Positions 18,701-26,454 of a stretch of 64,000 nucleotides of DNA are shown here, in pieces. The number at the start of each line of letters is the position of its first letter. The stretch's first letter is position 1. The stretch is from Oleidesulfovibrio alaskensis DSM 16109 (lineage in GTDB: Bacteria > Desulfobacterota > Desulfovibrionia > Desulfovibrionales > Desulfovibrionaceae), in NCBI RefSeq assembly GCF_000482745.1, contig NZ_KI519494.1, positions 310,001 to 374,000 on the forward strand, given 5' to 3'. Below the pieces are notes generated by a model. The model had not been told where the DNA came from, ran no database searches, and saw only the letters and a program-made list of their open reading frames with translations. The position numbers and the translations under genes are program-made.

Positions 18701-19187
18701 CTTTAAGAGACAGCCCTTCGCGGTGGAAGTCGTTCAGTCCGCTGAAAATCACGGGAACCCCGGGAAAGAGCGTGTCGCGGAACTGCTGCAGAAAGTTGAA
18801 TGAGATATTGTCGGAAGATATTATGACATCAAAATGCTTGCCGCGGAATTTATCGCGGTACAATCTGAAGAGGGTCTGCACGGTGTCTTCATAATGAAAC
18901 TTTTTCGAGTCCATGTATTCGACCTGCAGCACGATGTTGTATCTGTCCTGCGCAGCAAAGACATCCTTGACCCCTTCCAGAATCTTGTCCGACCACGAAT
19001 ACCCGTTGTGGTATGAATTGAGAAAAAGAACGTTGCGCCGTCTGTCCTGCTGGGCACAGGCGGTGGAGACCCAGAATACGGTAACAAGCAGGAACAGCAC
19101 AAACACCGCCGTTGCGCAGACTGCACGGCGCGGCGTGGCCGGCTGGCATGGTGCGTGCCGGAAAACATGGTTTGCGGTTCTGGTCAT
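15732..19187 (-). CDS. lurS: Hybrid sensor histidine kinase of the lactate system (LurS-type)
   Basis: The 1151-residue protein begins with a signal/anchor segment (about 22-45). A periplasmic ABC-substrate-binding-like sensor follows (VLFLNSYHNGYSWS onwards, about 52-345), then a second membrane segment (about 375-400) and three PAS domains (about 405-790). The kinase core has the H-box GGISHDFNN and G-boxes DNGPGIP and GTGLGLAVVHG. A C-terminal receiver domain (VEDDDDQ, phospho-acceptor ITDFDMPE) ends it. The sensor fold suggests direct detection of a small organic molecule, plausibly lactate or pyruvate, outside the membrane. No HPt domain is visible in it or in the partner regulator, so how the C-terminal receiver takes part is unclear. 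Confidence 0.87.
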   Translation of the reverse strand: MTRTANHVFRHAPCQPATPRRAVCATAVFVLFLLVTVFWVSTACAQQDRRRNVLFLNSYHNGYSWSDKILEGVKDVFAAQDRYNIVLQVEYMDSKKFHYEDTVQTLFRLYRDKFRGKHFDVIISSDNISFNFLQQFRDTLFPGVPVIFSGLNDFHREGLSLKGYSGVTEEYDVAANLELAMRLHPQMKRMVVIGDTSVTGVAISNQIKKALPVVQDKLEVEFWYEYRLEDMLNKVRHQGPDTFFYFIPMYRDIDGQFYSAQELLEKVHANSDAPLYSNWEFLLGHGIVGGKLISGVRHGMVAARMAMQVLDGTPVDDIPIMSDPEAADSEAFIFDYNELRRLFITQEQLPAGARLINEPSRFYELNKQVFWTIIISMVLLSVILVVLVMNILEKRRVEQKIKDQLSFLRLLMDTIPLPIFTKDTTGSFLQCNKAFEDFFGVDHQSLLGLAGNPDNLAVRALTDPVDVDMLRRPSVEIYDKTIEGPDGLPRNIILHKATHNNARGEVVGLVGVVFDYTARRRAEDSLRAAEEKYRSIFEGSPLGIFRIRPRDSFIDLNPALARMAGFENPDQLVQTLPQDIDRLLEQMAATSSSSGDVIDFEHTFTRGDGTAITAHITLRVARDRNGDIVLLEGYAENVTQRKLAEQALSESQRMLQLVLDNIPQLVSWKDASLRYIGANRSFAQFFGIAELEDAIGRTDVEILPDEAQALRLREEDEEVIRSNTPRYRYKWSTTAADGKSVWLETNRVPLHDEQGHVVGLLTTAEDVTQKINLERQLLQSQKMEAIGTLAGGISHDFNNILTSIINSVELALSDVEAASITFNDLMRALKAAQRGSHLVKQILTFSRPSVEGFVTTDINEALNEAVGLIKASLPRNIEIRLAVPPRPSFIHADPTQIHQVIMNLCTNSFQALRETGGAMDINLEQEPVPEETAQELAISAGNYLKLTVSDNGPGIPQVILDKIFDPFFTTKGKTEGTGLGLAVVHGIVKAHRGAVRVSSDPFRRTAFEVWLPMLDAEGAPLPISDAGDLRGGDERILFVEDDDDQLHTIPRVLESLGFTVRALKSPSHAAQLLRENPSAYDLVITDFDMPETNGLELADEIGDIAPRVPVIMVSGRDVAAEGALAFPNIKAIVPKPYNRNILSETIRKVLG

Positions 19188-19325
19188 ATGGAAAAATATG
19201 CTGCATGCCGCAGGCGTTCTGGGGTATTGAGTGGGGAACCAATCTACGTGCGGGCGGGTTTCCCGTCAAGCACAGCAAAAAAGGTCACTTGCAACCGGTG
19301 ATGATATTCCTGTAGGAACTGGGTT

Positions 19326-19847
19326 ATGTTTGGAAAAAACTCTTCCGATGTCTTTCCTGCGGCCATCAATGTGCTGGATATCGACCCCGATGCCGACTCC
19401 ATCCGGCAGGAGTACGAGTACATGCTGAGCGTGCTGGAAACAGGCGCAGAGGTGTGGAAAAGCCTGCAGGGGCAGTTTGCCGTGCTTAACCAGCGGACAC
19501 AGTCGGTGTTTGCCATCGGGGCGCTGCTTATTTCGGTGACGGGCTTTTCGGGCCATCGCATGGTGGCGGCCGGAGTGCTGAGCGGCATTCCCCTTATCAT
19601 CGGATTACTGTTTGTGCTGGCCAGTCTGGGCACGGCGTTGTTCGGGGTGACGCGCCTGCACTGGATATCGGCCATGCGACGCGGCACCCGTGCGGAAAGC
19701 ATGCGGCTGGTCATTGCCATGCGTAACAGAAAAACACTGCTTTTTCTGCGTTCGCTCAAATGTATGCTCATCGGCATGGTCTGGTATGTCTGCGCGGTCA
19801 TCAACTATCTGTATCAGGCTTCAGCGGGCACAATGCCCCTTTTGTAA
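19326..19847 (+). CDS. Small membrane protein of unknown function
   Basis: I do not recognise this 173-residue protein. Residues 1-60 are soluble and acidic with a probable short helix (SIRQEYEYMLSVLETGAEVW). About three membrane segments follow, near residues 61-78, 83-106 and 145-163. A basic stretch around 115-142 (MRRGTRAESMRLVIAMRNRK) probably faces the cytoplasm. TAGGAA precedes the ATG. The gene diverges from the kinase gene across 138 bases and is followed 26 bases later by an HDOD gene in the same direction, so the two are probably co-transcribed. Confidence 0.7.
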   Translation: MFGKNSSDVFPAAINVLDIDPDADSIRQEYEYMLSVLETGAEVWKSLQGQFAVLNQRTQSVFAIGALLISVTGFSGHRMVAAGVLSGIPLIIGLLFVLASLGTALFGVTRLHWISAMRRGTRAESMRLVIAMRNRKTLLFLRSLKCMLIGMVWYVCAVINYLYQASAGTMPLL

Positions 19848-19873
19848 CGAACTGCCCACGCACGGAGATCAGC

Positions 19874-20932
19874 GTGAACGAAACCACACACTCTCTGGAA
19901 TATGAGGCTTTTATCGAGGAAGCGCGTCATGTGGTGGAGGCCCGTTTCGGCCACACGGGGACAACCGGCGAGGTGCCCCGTCTGCTGCTGCGTCACGGCA
20001 CGGTGCGCATGGCCAGAGACATGGCCCGCGGAATACGTCCCTGTCAGGTGAAGATGCCTGATGTTTCCGGCCTGCAGTACGGCGATTTTGCCCCGCTGGA
20101 CCCGCTGGCGCTGCTGCGTGACGAGGTTAAACTGCCGTCGCTGCCGGCGGTGGTTGCCGAACTGCGCGATGTGCTTTCCAGCCCGAACAGTTCCGCGGCT
20201 GACGTGGCGCGGGTGATCAGCCGCGATGCGGGGCTGTCGGCATTTCTGCTGCGCATGGTCAACAGCGCTTTTTACAGCTTTCCTTCGCGTATAGACACGG
20301 TATCGCGTGCCGTGGCGCTGGTGGGGCGGCAGCAGCTGTCAACACTGGCGCTGGGTGTCATGGTCATAGGGGCCATGCGCGATCTGCCCGTGGCGCATCT
20401 TGATCTGTCGCTTTTCTGGCAGCACAGCATCGCCTGTGCCGTGGTGGCCGGCCAGCTGGCAGAGGCTGCGGGCATGGAGGAGCCGGAACGCTTTTTTGTG
20501 GCCGGTCTGCTGCACGATATAGGCAGACTTGCGGTGTTCAGCCTGTTACCCGACCGTGCGGCGGCCATTCTTTCCATGTGCAGCGATTACGGTATGCCGG
20601 CGCAGGACGCCGAACTGCGGGTGCTGGGTTTTGACCATGCCACGCTGGGAGGCATGTTGCTGCGCAAGTGGAATTTTCCCATGTCGCTGGTTTTTTCCAC
20701 CCTGCATCATCATGTGCCGGAACGGAGTGTCCGCCATGTGGAGCCTGCGGTGGTTCATGTGGCGGATGTGGTGGTGAAGGGACTGGGCATAGGTGTAAGC
20801 GGCATGCACCAGCTGCCGGGATTCAAGGAAGATGCATGGCAGCGTCTGGGGGTCTCTGTGGCGGTGCTGGAACAGCTTATTGACGGGCTGGAAGAGCGTC
20901 TGCGCGATACTTCGTCGCTGCTGCTCGAATAG
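19874..20932 (+). CDS. HDOD-domain signalling protein
   Basis: A GTG at 19874 is the best start because GGAG lies seven bases upstream. The protein is then 352 residues, and an in-frame ATG further upstream would overlap the preceding gene. The HDOD domain covers about 85-290, with the entry motif LPSLPAVVAEL, the VNSAFY segment and an HD-type pair (FFVAGLLHDIGRL). HDOD proteins are regulatory adaptors that usually lack confirmed phosphodiesterase activity; partners are unknown. Context gives no pathway beyond the upstream membrane protein, with which it probably forms a two-gene unit. Confidence 0.85.
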   Translation: MNETTHSLEYEAFIEEARHVVEARFGHTGTTGEVPRLLLRHGTVRMARDMARGIRPCQVKMPDVSGLQYGDFAPLDPLALLRDEVKLPSLPAVVAELRDVLSSPNSSAADVARVISRDAGLSAFLLRMVNSAFYSFPSRIDTVSRAVALVGRQQLSTLALGVMVIGAMRDLPVAHLDLSLFWQHSIACAVVAGQLAEAAGMEEPERFFVAGLLHDIGRLAVFSLLPDRAAAILSMCSDYGMPAQDAELRVLGFDHATLGGMLLRKWNFPMSLVFSTLHHHVPERSVRHVEPAVVHVADVVVKGLGIGVSGMHQLPGFKEDAWQRLGVSVAVLEQLIDGLEERLRDTSSLLLE

Positions 20933-21001
20933 GCGTCGGTTTTCCGGCACATGGTGAAGGGTCTTTTTGTTACTGCGCTGTAAATATTGAATTAAATTGA
21001 A

Positions 21002-21017
21002 TGGCAGAACCTTTGCA
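21002..21017 (+). promoter_or_regulatory. Sigma-54 promoter of the YbjQ gene
   Basis: TGGCAGAACCTTTGCA fits the -24/-12 consensus at 15 of the defined positions or better, with GG and GC correctly spaced and a full TTGCA box. The start would be near 21028, about 67 bases before the ybjQ ATG. An inverted repeat covers the predicted start site. Confidence 0.7.
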
Positions 21018-21023
21018 TAGCAA

Positions 21024-21049
21024 CGGGTACGAATACAATACTGTACCCG
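21024..21049 (+). repeat. Inverted repeat CGGGTAC-N12-GTACCCG at the ybjQ start site
   Basis: Seven-base perfect arms at 21024-21030 and 21043-21049 flank 12 AT-rich bases. It overlaps the predicted transcription start, so it could be an operator or a short 5' hairpin in the message. Confidence 0.5.
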
Positions 21050-21094
21050 CCGCTGCGGCAGAAGCGGAACGCGGCGGTGTGAAGGAGGCCTTTC

Positions 21095-21436
21095 ATGTTG
21101 TTTCTGCTTGGCGGTAATGAAAAAAAGAGCAAAAAGCCCGAGCCGCGCTGTGTCGAAAACGTCGAGGTTGTCAAGGAACTGTTCCGCAACGGGCGTTTTC
21201 CCGTGGTGACCACGGAAAGTATGGAAGGCCGGACCATCGGCAAGGTGCTGGGATTGGTGGCCTGCCGCGCCTATGACTCCGAAGAGGCTTTTTTCGGTAT
21301 GGCTGCGCGTGCCGTGAACAAAGGAGCTCAGGCCATTGTGGGCTATCAGGAAAACGTGGCCTTTCATCCCGACGGCAGCAAATTTTTTTCCTGTTACGGC
21401 ACTGCGGTACAGTTTGAAAAAGGCAGAAGAGCCTAG
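21095..21436 (+). CDS. YbjQ/UPF0145-family protein
   Basis: The 113-residue protein contains the YbjQ-type core (VVTTESMEGRTIGKVLGLV, then AARAVNKGAQAIVGYQ, then YGTAVQF). Members form small oligomers of undetermined function and have been called heavy-metal-binding-like. The start is secure: GAAGGAGG lies close before the ATG. The gene stands alone between a sigma-54 promoter and a strong terminator, so it is a single-gene unit. Its regulation suggests a stress or condition-specific role, which is inference. Confidence 0.8.
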   Translation: MLFLLGGNEKKSKKPEPRCVENVEVVKELFRNGRFPVVTTESMEGRTIGKVLGLVACRAYDSEEAFFGMAARAVNKGAQAIVGYQENVAFHPDGSKFFSCYGTAVQFEKGRRA

Positions 21437-21517
21437 CGGGTATGTGCGCCGCAACGCGGGGCGACATGCCGGTGCCGGAGTTTCTGCCGGAATTTTTGCC
21501 GGTGCCCCACGCGGCAT

Positions 21518-21550
21518 AAAAGCCGCCGGTCAGATGACCGGCGGCTTTTT
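21518..21550. terminator. Bidirectional terminator between ybjQ and the PEBP gene
   Basis: A 15-bp perfect stem (arms 21518-21532 and 21535-21549, core GCCGCCGGTCA) with a 2-base loop is followed by a run of T on the plus strand and has four A before it. It can therefore end both ybjQ (plus) and the moeA-PEBP message (minus). Confidence 0.92.
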
Positions 21551-21634
21551 TTTTATATCATTCCGTGGTGCGTTCACCGGCTGTTTTTCCGGACGCGTAT
21601 CCGGCCGCAGGTTCTGCGCCAGCTGCCGCAGGAT

Positions 21635-22096
21635 TTATGCGGTATGGGCGCTGCCGACCACGGTTGTCAGACACGCTTCGGAAATAATATGGCCTTCCAT
21701 GGCGCGTACCAGCTGCCCCCGCGCAATGCCCGCCTTCAGCGAAAGGCGGCTGTCAAGCGCATACAGCCTGTAGTATACCCGTCTGGGATGACAGGATGGC
21801 TGCGGGGCATCGTATCTACAGTTGCCTCTGGTGTTGATACCGTGAGCGGCCCCTTTGAGCGGGGCAAAATCGTCGGCGATGCCGGCCTCAAGCGACCGCA
21901 GGTCTGCGGGCAGATTATACAGCATCCACAGCGTGGCCGTGCCGCCGTCGGCATCGGGGTCGTCGCACAGCAGCACAAAAGATGCCGTGCCTTCCGGCAC
22001 ATCTTCCCACGCAAGAGGCGGTGATTCTCCGCCGTGTTGCGGGTTGGCCGCGGGCAGCAGTTCACCTTGTTCGAATATGGGACTTTTCAGTTTCAT
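21635..22096 (-). CDS. PEBP/YbhB-YbcL family protein
   Basis: The start at 22096 gives 153 residues beginning MKLKSPIFEQGELLP, the usual opening of bacterial Raf-kinase-inhibitor-like proteins. Family motifs visible are SPPLAWEDVPEGT, CDDPDADGGT and the ligand-site region NLPADLRSLEAG. Bacterial members are cytoplasmic or periplasmic and poorly characterised; no signal peptide is present here. The ATG overlaps the moeA stop in an ATGA, so translation is coupled to the MoeA fusion upstream. Confidence 0.88.
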   Translation of the reverse strand: MKLKSPIFEQGELLPAANPQHGGESPPLAWEDVPEGTASFVLLCDDPDADGGTATLWMLYNLPADLRSLEAGIADDFAPLKGAAHGINTRGNCRYDAPQPSCHPRRVYYRLYALDSRLSLKAGIARGQLVRAMEGHIISEACLTTVVGSAHTA

Positions 22097-24093
22097 CTGC
22101 CGTGTTCTCCCAGTGCGGTACCGGCCTGCATGACCTGTCCGGTGAGTGTTGTCTCGTATCCGCCCAGCGCTTCTATGCGTGCCAGAAAAGCGGGCGAGCC
22201 CAGCAGCTGCATGACGGCCATGACGCGCGGGTCTTCCATGAACTGTTCGGGGATAAGCAGGTCGTAGCGTTCGCGCGCCAGCGGAACAAAATCCAGCCCC
22301 AGCGCTTTGGCGGCGGCCCGTATGCCCAGCCCGCAGTCGGCACTGCCGGTCAGCACATTGGCTGCCACGGCCATGTGGGTGTATTCTTCCTTGCCGTAGC
22401 CGCGGATTGCATCGGACTGCAGCCCGCATTGCTTCAGGTGCCAGTCAAAAAGTATGCGGGTACCTGCGCCGCGCTGTCTGTTGATGAAGCGCAGCCCTTG
22501 CCGGGCCACGTCTTCTATGCCGCGGATGTTGTGGGGGTTGCCCGCCGGTACGATGAAACCCTGATGCCGTATGGCAAGATTGATCAGTACGGCGGGTGTT
22601 TCCGGCAGGTATTTGCGGATGAACGGCATATTGTAGTCGCCCGAATCGGGGTCGAACAGATGCACTCCGGCCATGTGGCACGAGCCGTTTTTGACCGCCA
22701 TGATGCCGCCCATGCTGCCCACATGGCTGGAGGCGAGACGGCATGGGGTGTCCAGTCCCATCAGTTCATCGGCCAGCGCGTCCAGCGTGTTGTCGTGGCT
22801 GCCCACACATACCAGAGTACGTTCCAGCGCCGTGCGCGATACCATAAGCTCGGCAGGTACGGACTGCCCCTGTTCGAGACCTTCGGCGTTGGCGGGTATG
22901 CGTGTGACGGCCTGTGCCCGCGACAGCGTGGTGATGCAGCCTGCCCCGCGTCCCAGCGGAGTGGCCATGTATTTGTGTCCTACGCGTCCCACGGAAAGGC
23001 GCAGAAATTCTTCCACTCCCAGCTTGGAGGGGACTTTGCGCGTCATTTCCACGGTGACGCTTTCGCGGCGGGGTGCCTCGCCGCGTCCCAGCCAGGCTAT
23101 GAGCGGGGCGAGCAGTTCTTCAAAACAGATGACCGAGCTTACAGGATAGCCCGGTGCACCTGCCACCAGCCGTCCCTTGCACAGCCCCAGCAGTGAAGGT
23201 TTGCCGGGCATGGCGGCTATGCCGTGCACCAGCACTTCACCCAGTGCCGCAATGGTGGCGCGTGTGTAATCCTTGCTGCCTGCCGACGAACCGGCACAGA
23301 TGACCGTCAGGTGCACGTTGTCGTCCAGCGAAGCGGTAACCGCCTGCCGGATGACTTCGGGAACGTCGGGCACCGGTGCCACCCTTTCCACTTCGCAGCC
23401 CAGGCCGCGCGCCAGAGTGGCCAGCACCTGTGAATTGCTTTCAATGACCTGCCCGGGACCGGGTTCCGGACGTGCCGTGAAGTCCAGCACTTCGTCTCCG
23501 GTGGGGATAATGCGGACTCTGATGCGTTCATACACCCGTACTTCCCATATGCCGCCGGAAAGCAGCGTGCCCACGTCGTATGCGGTCAGGGTGTGCCCCT
23601 GCGGAAAAAGCAGTTCCGTCGCCACGATGTCTTCACCGATGCGGCGTACATGCTGCCACGGAAAGGCGGGTGCTTCTATGGAGATGCTTTGCGGGGCGGT
23701 GCTGTCGGGCAGGGCGGCAACCACATTTTCAATCATGATAACGGCATCGGCACCTTCGGGCAGCGGGTGTCCCGTGTTGACCGCCACGGCGTGTCCGGCC
23801 TGCAGCGGCCCTTCGGTCCGGGCGGTCTGCACCTGCAGCGTCACCGCCGCATCTTCGCGCGCGGCAAAGGTGTCGTCGGCGCGCACGGCAAAACCGTCCA
23901 TGGCTGCGCTGTGAAATGTGGGGGAGGAAAAACGGGCGTACACGGCTTCGGCAGTCACCCTGCCCGCGGCCTCGTGCGAGGCGACGCGCTGTGTGCGTAC
24001 GAGCGATTCGCGGTCGAGCGCCCCGCGTACGGTTTCCACAGCCTGCGGTATGGGAACTGTCTTCAGGTAGACATTGCGCTTGAAGGAAGACAT
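22093..24093 (-). CDS. moeA: Molybdopterin molybdenumtransferase MoeA fused to a periplasmic-binding-protein-like domain
   Basis: The 666-residue protein starts with a complete MoeA (about 1-425). Its markers are SPTFHSAAMDGFAVRADD, NTGHPLPEGADAVIMIE and SAGSKDYTRATI, where many MoeA proteins have a GGxS...D loop. After a linker comes a PBP-like domain (about 440-650; VGSHDNTLDAL, FINRQRGAGTRILFDWHL). MoeA inserts molybdate into adenylated molybdopterin. The C-terminal domain resembles molybdate-type binding proteins and may sense or deliver the oxyanion; this fusion is known in archaea and anaerobes. It follows pspF by 42 bases. Confidence 0.9.
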   Translation of the reverse strand: MSSFKRNVYLKTVPIPQAVETVRGALDRESLVRTQRVASHEAAGRVTAEAVYARFSSPTFHSAAMDGFAVRADDTFAAREDAAVTLQVQTARTEGPLQAGHAVAVNTGHPLPEGADAVIMIENVVAALPDSTAPQSISIEAPAFPWQHVRRIGEDIVATELLFPQGHTLTAYDVGTLLSGGIWEVRVYERIRVRIIPTGDEVLDFTARPEPGPGQVIESNSQVLATLARGLGCEVERVAPVPDVPEVIRQAVTASLDDNVHLTVICAGSSAGSKDYTRATIAALGEVLVHGIAAMPGKPSLLGLCKGRLVAGAPGYPVSSVICFEELLAPLIAWLGRGEAPRRESVTVEMTRKVPSKLGVEEFLRLSVGRVGHKYMATPLGRGAGCITTLSRAQAVTRIPANAEGLEQGQSVPAELMVSRTALERTLVCVGSHDNTLDALADELMGLDTPCRLASSHVGSMGGIMAVKNGSCHMAGVHLFDPDSGDYNMPFIRKYLPETPAVLINLAIRHQGFIVPAGNPHNIRGIEDVARQGLRFINRQRGAGTRILFDWHLKQCGLQSDAIRGYGKEEYTHMAVAANVLTGSADCGLGIRAAAKALGLDFVPLARERYDLLIPEQFMEDPRVMAVMQLLGSPAFLARIEALGGYETTLTGQVMQAGTALGEHGR

Positions 24094-24135
24094 GGCATTA
24101 CTCGCTTGTGTGCTGTTGTGTGCGTGTTTACATCC

Positions 24136-25224
24136 TTACGGGTCAGCGACAATATCCTGTTTATGTTTGCGGAACAACCCGCGAAACTGGTGGTAGGTCA
24201 GGCCCAGCAGCTCTGCGGCCTGCCGCTGATTGTGGCGTGTGCGTTCCAGCGCGGCGCGCAGGTATTCCTGCTCCAGTGCATGGGCGGCCCGCTGCAGCGG
24301 TATGGAAAGATCGGGCACGGAAGAAGGAAAGGGCGCGGTGTCCCCTTGCGGGCAGGGCGCCTGCGGACGTTGTGAAGGAGGGTCCGGATTTTCTGTGCCG
24401 TGGTGTTCCGGATATGGTGCCGCAAGCCCCTGCCGCCAGGGAGAGACAAAAGGGTCTGTTTCTATGGTATCTATGAGAGCGCCGTCAGAGTGAAACACGG
24501 CGCGCTCGACTGTGTTTTTCAGTTCGCGCACGTTGCCGGGCCAGCTGTGATTTTTCAGGGCGGCTTCGGCGTGCGGGGTAAACCGCGGCGTTTCCGGTCT
24601 GCCCAGTTCCGCGGCCATGGAAGCGGCAAAACGCCGTGCCAGCAGCATGATGTCTTCACCCCGTTCCCGCAGCGGGGGCAGCGTGAGCACCTCAAATGCC
24701 AGCCTGTCCAGCAGATCCCGTTTGAACCGGCCTGCATCGGCCATGCGCGCCAGATCAACATTGGTGGCGGCCACTATGCGCACGTCTGTCTCCACGGCGT
24801 GTGAACCGCCGACGCGCTCGAAAACGCCGTATTCGACAACGCGCAGAATTTTTTCCTGCATGGCCGGCGGCATGTTGCCTATCTCGTCCAGAAACAGGGT
24901 GCCGCCGTGCGCCTGCTCGAATCTGCCCCGGCGCTGTCTTTCGGCGCCGGTGAAGGCACCGCTTTCGTGGCCGAAGAGTTCCGATTCTATGAGGGCAGGT
25001 GATATGGCCGCACAGTTCAATGTGACCAGCGGCCCCTGCCAGCGCGACGAAAGGTAGTGCAGCCGGGTGGCGGCCAGTTCCTTGCCGGTGCCGCGTTCGC
25101 CCAGCAGCAGCACGGGCCTTTCCACCTTTGCCGCACGGGATACATGTTCCTGAAATGCCAGAAACACATCGGAACTGCCCAGTGCTTCCACGTGGGCGGC
25201 ATGTGGCTGTGTACGCCTGCTCAT
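24136..25224 (-). CDS. pspF: Sigma-54 activator PspF (phage shock operon)
   Basis: The 362-residue protein lacks a receiver domain and begins directly with the AAA+ core, like PspF. It has Walker A GERGTGKE, intact GAFTGA, Walker B GGTLFLDEIGNMP, R-finger region FKRDLLDRL and SWPGNVRELKN. A C-terminal Fis-type HTH reads QRQAAELLGLTYHQFRGL. The 70 residues between core and HTH are Pro/Gln-rich and longer than in E. coli PspF. It is divergent from pspA, which has a sigma-54 promoter. PspA is expected to hold PspF inactive until envelope stress. Confidence 0.92.
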   Translation of the reverse strand: MSRRTQPHAAHVEALGSSDVFLAFQEHVSRAAKVERPVLLLGERGTGKELAATRLHYLSSRWQGPLVTLNCAAISPALIESELFGHESGAFTGAERQRRGRFEQAHGGTLFLDEIGNMPPAMQEKILRVVEYGVFERVGGSHAVETDVRIVAATNVDLARMADAGRFKRDLLDRLAFEVLTLPPLRERGEDIMLLARRFAASMAAELGRPETPRFTPHAEAALKNHSWPGNVRELKNTVERAVFHSDGALIDTIETDPFVSPWRQGLAAPYPEHHGTENPDPPSQRPQAPCPQGDTAPFPSSVPDLSIPLQRAAHALEQEYLRAALERTRHNQRQAAELLGLTYHQFRGLFRKHKQDIVADP

Positions 25225-25269
25225 GGTTTTTTATGCCATAATATGGTTTAAAATGCTACTAAATGGTTT
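25223..25269 (+). promoter_or_regulatory. Three ATGGTTT direct repeats at exact 20-bp spacing (probable PspF enhancer)
   Basis: ATGGTTT occurs at 25223-25229, 25243-25249 and 25263-25269, an exact 20-base period of about two helical turns. The array lies 77-123 bases upstream of the pspA -24 element, the normal position of PspF upstream activating sequences. The first copy overlaps the pspF start codon, which would allow autoregulation. Confidence 0.6.
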
Positions 25270-25345
25270 TGCATACCACATTGCGTGTTCGTGCCCGATA
25301 TAAAATAAACTGTAAAAACAGAATGATGTGTCAGTTGAGCGCCTC

Positions 25346-25361
25346 TGGCACAGAAGGTGCT
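25346..25361 (+). promoter_or_regulatory. Sigma-54 promoter of pspA
   Basis: TGGCACAGAAGGTGCT has a perfect -24 box and GC at -12 with correct spacing. The predicted start is near 25372, about 20 bases before the pspA ATG. Confidence 0.85.
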
Positions 25362-25392
25362 TATTTACTGCCAACCAACCAAGGAGGATGCC

Positions 25393-26058
25393 ATGGGTAT
25401 TTTTTCCCGGTTCAAGGATATCGTGAGTGCCAACATGAGCGCCATGCTGGACAAGGCAGAAGATCCTGAAAAACTGATCAGGCTTATGATTCGCGAGATG
25501 GAAGAAACGCTGGTCGAGCTGAAGGCCAACTGCGCCGGTACGATGGCTGAAGCCACTCGTGTCGGACGCGAGCTTGACGTGGTGGAAAAGGCCAGAGAGC
25601 GCTGGGCACAGCGGGCTGAACTGGCTGTCAGCCGCGGGCGCGAAGATCTGGCGCGCGAAGCGCTGCTGGAAAAACGGCGCGAACAGGAACGTGCGGATGC
25701 GTTGCTGCGCGAGATGGCCGGCTGTGAGGCTCTGGTGGCCGAGGCGCGCAACGATATAGCCACGCTGGAAGAAAAGCTGGCATCGGCACGTGAAAAGCAG
25801 CGCCTGCTCATGCAGCGCCATGCGCATGCCAGAGTGCGTACGCAGGCTCGGCGTGATGTGAACCGCGCTGTTTCGCTGGACGCCATGCGCCGTTTTGACG
25901 AGCTGGAACAGCGGGTCGAGTTTATGGAAGCCGAAGCCGAGATTGAAGTCCCGCAGCGCAAGCCCGACCTTGAGGACCGGTTTGCCCAGCTGGAAGGTGC
26001 GGATGAAATAGAGCGTGAACTGGATGCCCTGCGCCGCAAGGTGAATCCTTCCGCGTAA
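25393..26058 (+). CDS. pspA: Phage shock protein A
   Basis: The ATG at 25393 follows AAGGAGG and gives 221 residues, normal for PspA/IM30. The protein opens MGIFSRFKDIVSANMSAML with an amphipathic helix, then the family segment DPEKLIRLMIREMEETLVELK. It continues as almost uninterrupted coiled coil with heptad-like Leu and charged residues to about 190. PspA binds stressed inner membrane and restrains PspF. It is the first gene of the sigma-54-driven psp unit. Confidence 0.95.
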   Translation: MGIFSRFKDIVSANMSAMLDKAEDPEKLIRLMIREMEETLVELKANCAGTMAEATRVGRELDVVEKARERWAQRAELAVSRGREDLAREALLEKRREQERADALLREMAGCEALVAEARNDIATLEEKLASAREKQRLLMQRHAHARVRTQARRDVNRAVSLDAMRRFDELEQRVEFMEAEAEIEVPQRKPDLEDRFAQLEGADEIERELDALRRKVNPSA

Positions 26059-26193
26059 AAAAACGGGCAGGGCGTGCGGGGGCTGGTGGTTGTATGCCGC
26101 GCCGTGCTGGGGTAGCATGGCTGGCCTGTATGTTGCCACCCGCTGCCGCGGCTTTGTCTGCCGTTTTTCAGATAACAGGGAGTCTACGTCACC

Positions 26194-26454
26194 ATGTTTC
26201 CGCACACTGCTTCTTTTGGCATGTTCTGGTTTATGATACTGCCGCTTATAGCCATAGCCGTTGTACTGGTGCTGCTGCTGCGCCTGCTGCGCGACAGACG
26301 CCCCGGTGCCGATGCGGACGCCGCCACGGATGAAGCCCGTATGATTCAGGAATTGTACAGGGGCATGAACCGTATGGAACAGCGGGTTGAAGCATTGGAA
26401 ACGCTGCTGCTGGAGCGTGATGCGCGGTCCGCCCGCAGGGAGGATGAGCGATGA
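26194..26454 (+). CDS. pspB: Phage shock protein B
   Basis: The 86-residue protein has one membrane helix (about residues 9-30) followed by a basic stretch and a C-terminal coiled coil (MIQELYRGMNRMEQRVEALETLLLERD), the PspB layout. It is slightly longer than E. coli PspB. It lies 135 bases after pspA, a gap in which I see no promoter or hairpin, and overlaps pspC in ATGA. PspB and PspC relay envelope stress to PspA. Confidence 0.85.
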   Translation: MFPHTASFGMFWFMILPLIAIAVVLVLLLRLLRDRRPGADADAATDEARMIQELYRGMNRMEQRVEALETLLLERDARSARREDER

